Positions 11,024-14,043 of a stretch of 14,043 nucleotides of DNA are shown one piece after another; the stretch's first letter is position 1, and every line of letters starts with the position of its first letter. The stretch is from Pseudomonadota bacterium (GTDB lineage: Bacteria; Pseudomonadota; Gammaproteobacteria; Acidiferrobacterales; UBA6901). The notes below the pieces were generated by a model that was given only the letters and a program-made list of their open reading frames with translations, searched no databases and was not told the DNA's origin. A program made the position numbers and the translations under genes. The stretch lies in NCBI GenBank assembly GCA_021785795.1, contig JAJYEK010000091.1:1-14043 (forward strand), given 5' to 3'.

Positions 11024-12314
11024 ACCGCGCAACATCACCATCAGCGTTCCGGTCCTCGCGCGCGTGGAGGGGGAGGGGGCCCTGGAGATCAGGACCCGCG
11101 GGCGGGAGATTACGGCCCTAAACTTGCGTATTTTCGAGCCGCCGCGCCTTTTCGAAAAAATCCTCGAAGGGCGGGATTTCGGCGAGGTTCCGGACCTGGT
11201 CGCACGCATCTGCGGTATCTGCCCGGTGGCCTATCAGATGAGCGCCGTACATGCTTTCGAGCAGCTGTTTGGCCTGGACCCGAGCCCGTGGGTGCGGGAC
11301 ATGCGCCGCGTGCTGTATTGCGGGGAGTGGATGCAGAGTCATGCGCTGCACATTCACATGCTGGCGGCCCCCGATCTGCTCGGCTACGACAACGCCATTG
11401 CCATGGCGCGCGACCATCCGCAGATCGTGCGCCGTGGACTGCTGCTGCAGGCGCTCGGCAATGACCTGATCCGTCTGTTCGGGGGCCGTTCGGTGCATCC
11501 CGTGGGCGTACACGTCGGGGGGTTTCATCATGCGCCGGCGCGCTCGGATGTGGCCGAACTCTATGCCCGGCTGTCAGCCGCGATACCCGAGGCCGAGGCG
11601 CTGGTGCGGTGGGTGGCGGCGCTGAAACTGCCCGAGGCCGAACAGCGGTTCGTGAGCGTCTCGTTGCGGCATCCGGACGAGTATCCGATGAATGCGGGCC
11701 GGCTGGCATCAAGCGCGGGTCTCGATGCCGCTGTGGAGGAATTCGAGCAGCATTTCGCCGAGCACCAGGTCGAGCATTCGACCGCCCTGTATTGTCTGCT
11801 CGGAGGCCGGCCCTACCTGGTCGGACCGCTTGCCCGGGTCAACCTCAACCTGGAGAGGCTTCCGGCGGCCGTGCGCGTGGCGCTCGACGAAAGCGGGATT
11901 GTCTGGCCCAGCCGCAATCCGTTTCATGCGATTGTGGCGCGGGCGGCAGAAATCTATTACGCGGTTCTGGAGGCATCGCGCATCCTGAAAGACTACCGCG
12001 TTCCGGGGATGCCGGGCGCTGCAGTCGTGCCGCGGGCGGGCGTGGCGATCGCCGCCACGGAAGCGCCACGTGGGACGCTGTGGCACCGCTACGACGTGCA
12101 GGAGGACGGACGCGTGCTGCGCGCCCGCATCGTGCCGCCTACGAGCCAGAATCAGGCCCGTATCGAGGCCGACCTGCGCCAGAGTCTCGCGACGCTTGGC
12201 CTGGACCGCAGTGACGACGAACTGCGCCGGCACTGTGAGATGGTGATCCGCAGCTATGATCCGTGCATTTCCTGTGCGACGCATTTCCTCGATTTGCGTC
12301 TGCATCGCCGCTGA
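11016..12314 (+). CDS. hydA: Group 3b [NiFe] hydrogenase alpha (large) subunit
   Basis: This is the catalytic subunit holding the NiFe(CN)2CO centre, where H2 is oxidised or made. The protein has 432 residues from ATG 11016; a reading frame opening further upstream would run through delta and is not credible. Nickel-ligand cysteines are C66 and C69 in RICGICPV near the N-terminus and C417 and C420 in DPCISCATH near the C-terminus. Other family text includes VARVEGEG-like LARVEGEGALEI, GGRSVHPVGVHVGGF and EAPRGTLWHRYDVQEDG followed by IVPPTSQNQ. After H423 there is a nine-residue tail (FLDLRLHRR) that the maturation protease should remove. The residue three after C69, often His in [NiFe] enzymes, is Tyr here (CPVAYQ). 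With beta, gamma and delta upstream, the set fits group 3b. Confidence 0.96.
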   Translation: MTEPRNITISVPVLARVEGEGALEIRTRGREITALNLRIFEPPRLFEKILEGRDFGEVPDLVARICGICPVAYQMSAVHAFEQLFGLDPSPWVRDMRRVLYCGEWMQSHALHIHMLAAPDLLGYDNAIAMARDHPQIVRRGLLLQALGNDLIRLFGGRSVHPVGVHVGGFHHAPARSDVAELYARLSAAIPEAEALVRWVAALKLPEAEQRFVSVSLRHPDEYPMNAGRLASSAGLDAAVEEFEQHFAEHQVEHSTALYCLLGGRPYLVGPLARVNLNLERLPAAVRVALDESGIVWPSRNPFHAIVARAAEIYYAVLEASRILKDYRVPGMPGAAVVPRAGVAIAATEAPRGTLWHRYDVQEDGRVLRARIVPPTSQNQARIEADLRQSLATLGLDRSDDELRRHCEMVIRSYDPCISCATHFLDLRLHRR

Positions 12315-12356
12315 CCGGCGCGCCAGTCGCGGCCCATCCGTATCCGGCGCCTGCGC

Positions 12357-12869
12357 GTGACGATCCGGATACGCATCGCAGGGGTGGGATCTCCCTCCGG
12401 AGACGACCGTCTCGGATGGATTGCAGCCGGAGGTCTGCGCCGCTCGCCGGCTCTTTCCGGGATCGCTCCGCAGACGCTCGCCATCGTAGCGCTCGACCGG
12501 CCGGGAACGGGTCTGCTGGAAGATCTTGGCGATCTGGCGGCGCTCATCGTCATCGATGCGGTCAGGACCGGAGCCGCCGCCGGTACGCTGCACCGCTTGT
12601 GCGGCAGTGAGCTTGTCCATGCAAGCGGCTGGGTATCGAGTCACGGCTTCGGACTCGCAGAGGTGCTCGCACTGGGTCAGGTCCTGGGATGTCTGCCGCC
12701 CCAGGTTACTGTGTTTGGCCTGGAAATGGCCGACGCCGGTGGCGGTGTCGAGACCCTCAGCGCGCCCGTGGCCGCTGCGATGCCTGTCCTGATCGAAGCC
12801 GTGGAACGCGAAGTGCTCGGCCGGATTGGCGGCTCGGTGGGCACGGCCTGGGCACCATGCAAGCAATGA
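12357..12869 (+). CDS. [NiFe] hydrogenase maturation protease (HyaD/HybD/HycI family)
   Basis: This endopeptidase removes the C-terminal tail of the large subunit after nickel insertion. The 170 residues are typical. The start IRIAGVGSPSGDDRLGW matches the family signature G(V/I)GNP..GDD.(V/L)G, including the first metal-sensing acidic residue. The second acidic position is in IVIDAVRTG and the histidine in SSHGFGLAEVL. These correspond to E16, D62 and H93 of E. coli HybD. GTG 12357 is the only usable start after the in-frame stop of alpha, although no good ribosome-binding site precedes it. It lies 42 bases after alpha, so it is probably co-transcribed and specific for that subunit. Its C-terminus (after about residue 155) is poorly conserved in style. 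Confidence 0.92.
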   Translation: MTIRIRIAGVGSPSGDDRLGWIAAGGLRRSPALSGIAPQTLAIVALDRPGTGLLEDLGDLAALIVIDAVRTGAAAGTLHRLCGSELVHASGWVSSHGFGLAEVLALGQVLGCLPPQVTVFGLEMADAGGGVETLSAPVAAAMPVLIEAVEREVLGRIGGSVGTAWAPCKQ

Positions 12870-13096
12870 ACGGCCGCCGCCGGTGCGCAGGATCCGCACG
12901 CGCGGACTGTGACCGCTGAAATGCGGCCCGCGGAAGATGTGCCTGCATCCCCGGCCGCTGCGGTAGGCGGATACCGGAGGCGCTGGATCTGGCGGGCGTA
13001 TTCCGCGCGCAGTAGCGCCCGAGCCGGCTTTGGACTTAATATTGAGCCCGCTTCCGGCATCCTGTCCGGGATGATCGACCAAGATGGTATAAACCA
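12870..13096 (+). other. Gene-poor spacer after the hydrogenase cluster
   Basis: These 227 bases show no recognisable gene. A weak hairpin (GTGCG 12883-12887 and CGCAC 12895-12899) lies shortly after the protease stop but lacks a T-run. A 63-codon frame from GTG 12909 ends in an ATGA overlap with the next gene, but it has no ribosome-binding site and no family resemblance. AT-richer patches, TTAATATT (13036-13043) and TATAAA (13088-13093), are the only promoter-like text. Neither has a good -35 partner. Confidence 0.4.
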
Positions 13097-13531
13097 ATGA
13101 ATGAGAAGACTCCGGCAATGGAGAAAGGCGCAGATCCGGTCCCGGAGGTCGCCAGGGTCTGGTTCCTCTCGTGCATCCATTCCCTTTTTCTGCCGGTGTT
13201 GATACTGGCTACGCAACGGTTCGTGCCGGGACGTCCGATGCTGCCTGCCGCCGGCCCCTACACGTTTCTTGCCGGGATCCTGCTGGCGGTTCCATCCCTG
13301 CCCCTGCTGTGGCGCCATTGGCGGCACAGGCGGGAAGACGGTGTCGTGGCATCGGACTCCCTGGAGCAGGTCATGATCCGGCGCCGGCGGCTGATGGTGG
13401 GGGTGAGTGTCGCGGACTTTCCGGCGCTTGCCGGAGTACTGCACTATTTTCTTACGCGCAACACGGCCCAGAGCCTGCTGCTGTGTTCCGTGACGGTCGT
13501 TCTGGTTTATCTGTACCGGCCGTCGTCGTAG
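13097..13531 (+). CDS. Small multi-pass membrane protein, unrecognised family
   Basis: I do not recognise this 144-residue protein. After a short charged N-terminus it shows about four hydrophobic segments, near residues 20-38, 50-75, 98-117 and 122-140. The middle ones are separated by a strongly basic, His- and Arg-rich loop (WRHWRHRRED) and a second basic stretch (IRRRRLM). By the positive-inside rule this loop should face the cytoplasm. No metal-binding, enzymatic or signal motif stands out. ATG 13097 lacks a clear ribosome-binding site. ATG 13118 (M8) has GAGAAG about nine bases upstream and may be the true start. It sits after the hydrogenase cluster on the same strand but beyond a 227-base gap, so a link to hydrogenase function is not supported. 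It converges on folE2. Confidence 0.7.
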   Translation: MNEKTPAMEKGADPVPEVARVWFLSCIHSLFLPVLILATQRFVPGRPMLPAAGPYTFLAGILLAVPSLPLLWRHWRHRREDGVVASDSLEQVMIRRRRLMVGVSVADFPALAGVLHYFLTRNTAQSLLLCSVTVVLVYLYRPSS

Positions 13532-13532
13532 C

Positions 13533-13547
13533 GGCGGGAGGGCCGCC
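13533..13547. terminator. Possible hairpin between convergent genes
   Basis: GGCGG (13533-13537) and CCGCC (13543-13547) form a 5-bp GC stem with a 5-nt loop in the 16-base gap between two converging stop codons. It is well placed for a bidirectional terminator but has no T-run on either side, so the call is weak. Confidence 0.3.
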
Positions 13548-14043
13548 CTACCGGGGGCGGGTCTTGTCCCGCTCAATCATCGCGTAGGCCGAGTGATTGT
13601 GGATGGATTCGAAGTTTTCCGATTCCACTATGTATGCGTCGACGCGCGGATCCTTGTTGAGGCGGGCAGCGATGTCACGCACCATGTCCTCGACGAATTT
13701 GGGGTTCTCATAGGCACGCTCGGTCACGTATTTCTCGTCCGGCCTTTTCAGCAGACCGTAGAGCTCGCAGCTGGCCTGTTTCTCGACGAGGTCGATGAGG
13801 TCCTCGACCCAGATAAAGGTATTTGTGCGAACCGTGATCGTGACGTGCGAACGCTGGTTGTGGGCGCCGTATTCCGAGATTTCTTTGGAGCACGGGCACA
13901 GGCTGGTCACGGGAACCACCACCTTGATGGTCATGACATGCTGGCCGTTGCGGATTTCCCCGATGAATGTCACCTGGTAGTCGAGAAGGCTGTGGACACC
14001 GGACACCGGCGCGGTCTTGTTGATGAAATACGGAAAGCTCATC
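13548..14043 (-). CDS. folE2: GTP cyclohydrolase IB (FolE2), 5' partial
   Basis: FolE2 converts GTP to 7,8-dihydroneopterin triphosphate, the first step to folate and, in many bacteria, to queuosine; it is the alternative to FolE. The C-terminal 165 codons are present and the gene continues past the right end. The family is about 260-270 residues long, so roughly 100 are missing, and the methionine at 14040-14042 is internal. Diagnostic text includes [19 protein letters not shown], then [20 protein letters not shown] with the metal-binding cysteine and a conserved histidine, [22 protein letters not shown], and the C-terminal [14 protein letters not shown] with conserved Glu and His. FolE2 is often carried as a zinc-independent paralogue of FolE and may be controlled by zinc status, but its promoter lies outside the window. 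It runs opposite to all other genes here. Confidence 0.96.
   Translation of the reverse strand, partial: MSFPYFINKTAPVSGVHSLLDYQVTFIGEIRNGQHVMTIKVVVPVTSLCPCSKEISEYGAHNQRSHVTITVRTNTFIWVEDLIDLVEKQASCELYGLLKRPDEKYVTERAYENPKFVEDMVRDIAARLNKDPRVDAYIVESENFESIHNHSAYAMIERDKTRPR

Noticed and set aside
13042..13093. TTGAGC (13042) and TATAAA (13088) as a promoter for the membrane protein
   Set aside because: The spacing is about 40 bases, far from the usual 16-18, and no better -35 element lies at the right distance from TATAAA.
11709..13118. A 469-residue open frame on the - strand across the large subunit and protease
   Set aside because: It runs opposite two well-supported genes and crosses their gap without any recognisable domain. 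It is a GC-driven antisense frame.
12677..13576. A 299-residue open frame on the - strand spanning the gap and the small membrane protein
   Set aside because: Low-complexity Arg/Pro/Gln composition, no motif, and opposed by a plausible membrane protein on the + strand.

Overview
The window is GC-rich, densely packed DNA from what looks like a proteobacterium, most likely a gammaproteobacterium. That placement is inferred from gene content, overall protein style and the FolE2 sequence; no rRNA or other marker is present. Both ends cut through genes: the left end is inside a V-type ATPase subunit C gene and the right end is inside a folE2 gene.

Region 1 (about 1-8157, + strand) is a V/A-type rotary ATPase operon in the order C-I-K-F-E-A-B-D. 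The membrane sector (I and the K ring), central stalk (C, D, F), peripheral stalk (E) and AB hexamer are all encoded. From F to D every junction is a 4-base ATGA overlap, which points to one polycistronic, translationally coupled transcript. No gene for the small coiled-coil stalk partner of E (subunit G/H) is visible. Subunit K has an unusual N-terminal extension.

Region 2 (8291-12869, + strand) follows after a 133-base gap. It encodes a complete soluble group 3b-type [NiFe] hydrogenase (sulfhydrogenase type): beta (two [4Fe-4S] clusters), gamma (FAD/NAD(P) and a [2Fe-2S] cluster), delta (small subunit, three cubane clusters) and alpha (NiFe large subunit). A dedicated C-terminal processing protease follows. 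The four structural genes overlap or abut. Electrons would pass from H2 at alpha, through the clusters of delta and beta, to FAD and NAD(P)+ on gamma, or in reverse. The hyp cofactor-assembly genes are not in the window.

Region 3 (12870-14043) holds a gene-poor gap, a small unrecognised multi-pass membrane protein on the + strand, and the 3' part of folE2 (GTP cyclohydrolase IB) convergent to it on the - strand.

The main point of interest is an archaeal-like V-type ATPase and an NAD(P)-linked hydrogenase next to each other and co-oriented. This suggests an accessory energy-conservation island used under low-oxygen or reducing conditions, which is an inference. I see no transposase, tRNA, CRISPR array or phage gene.
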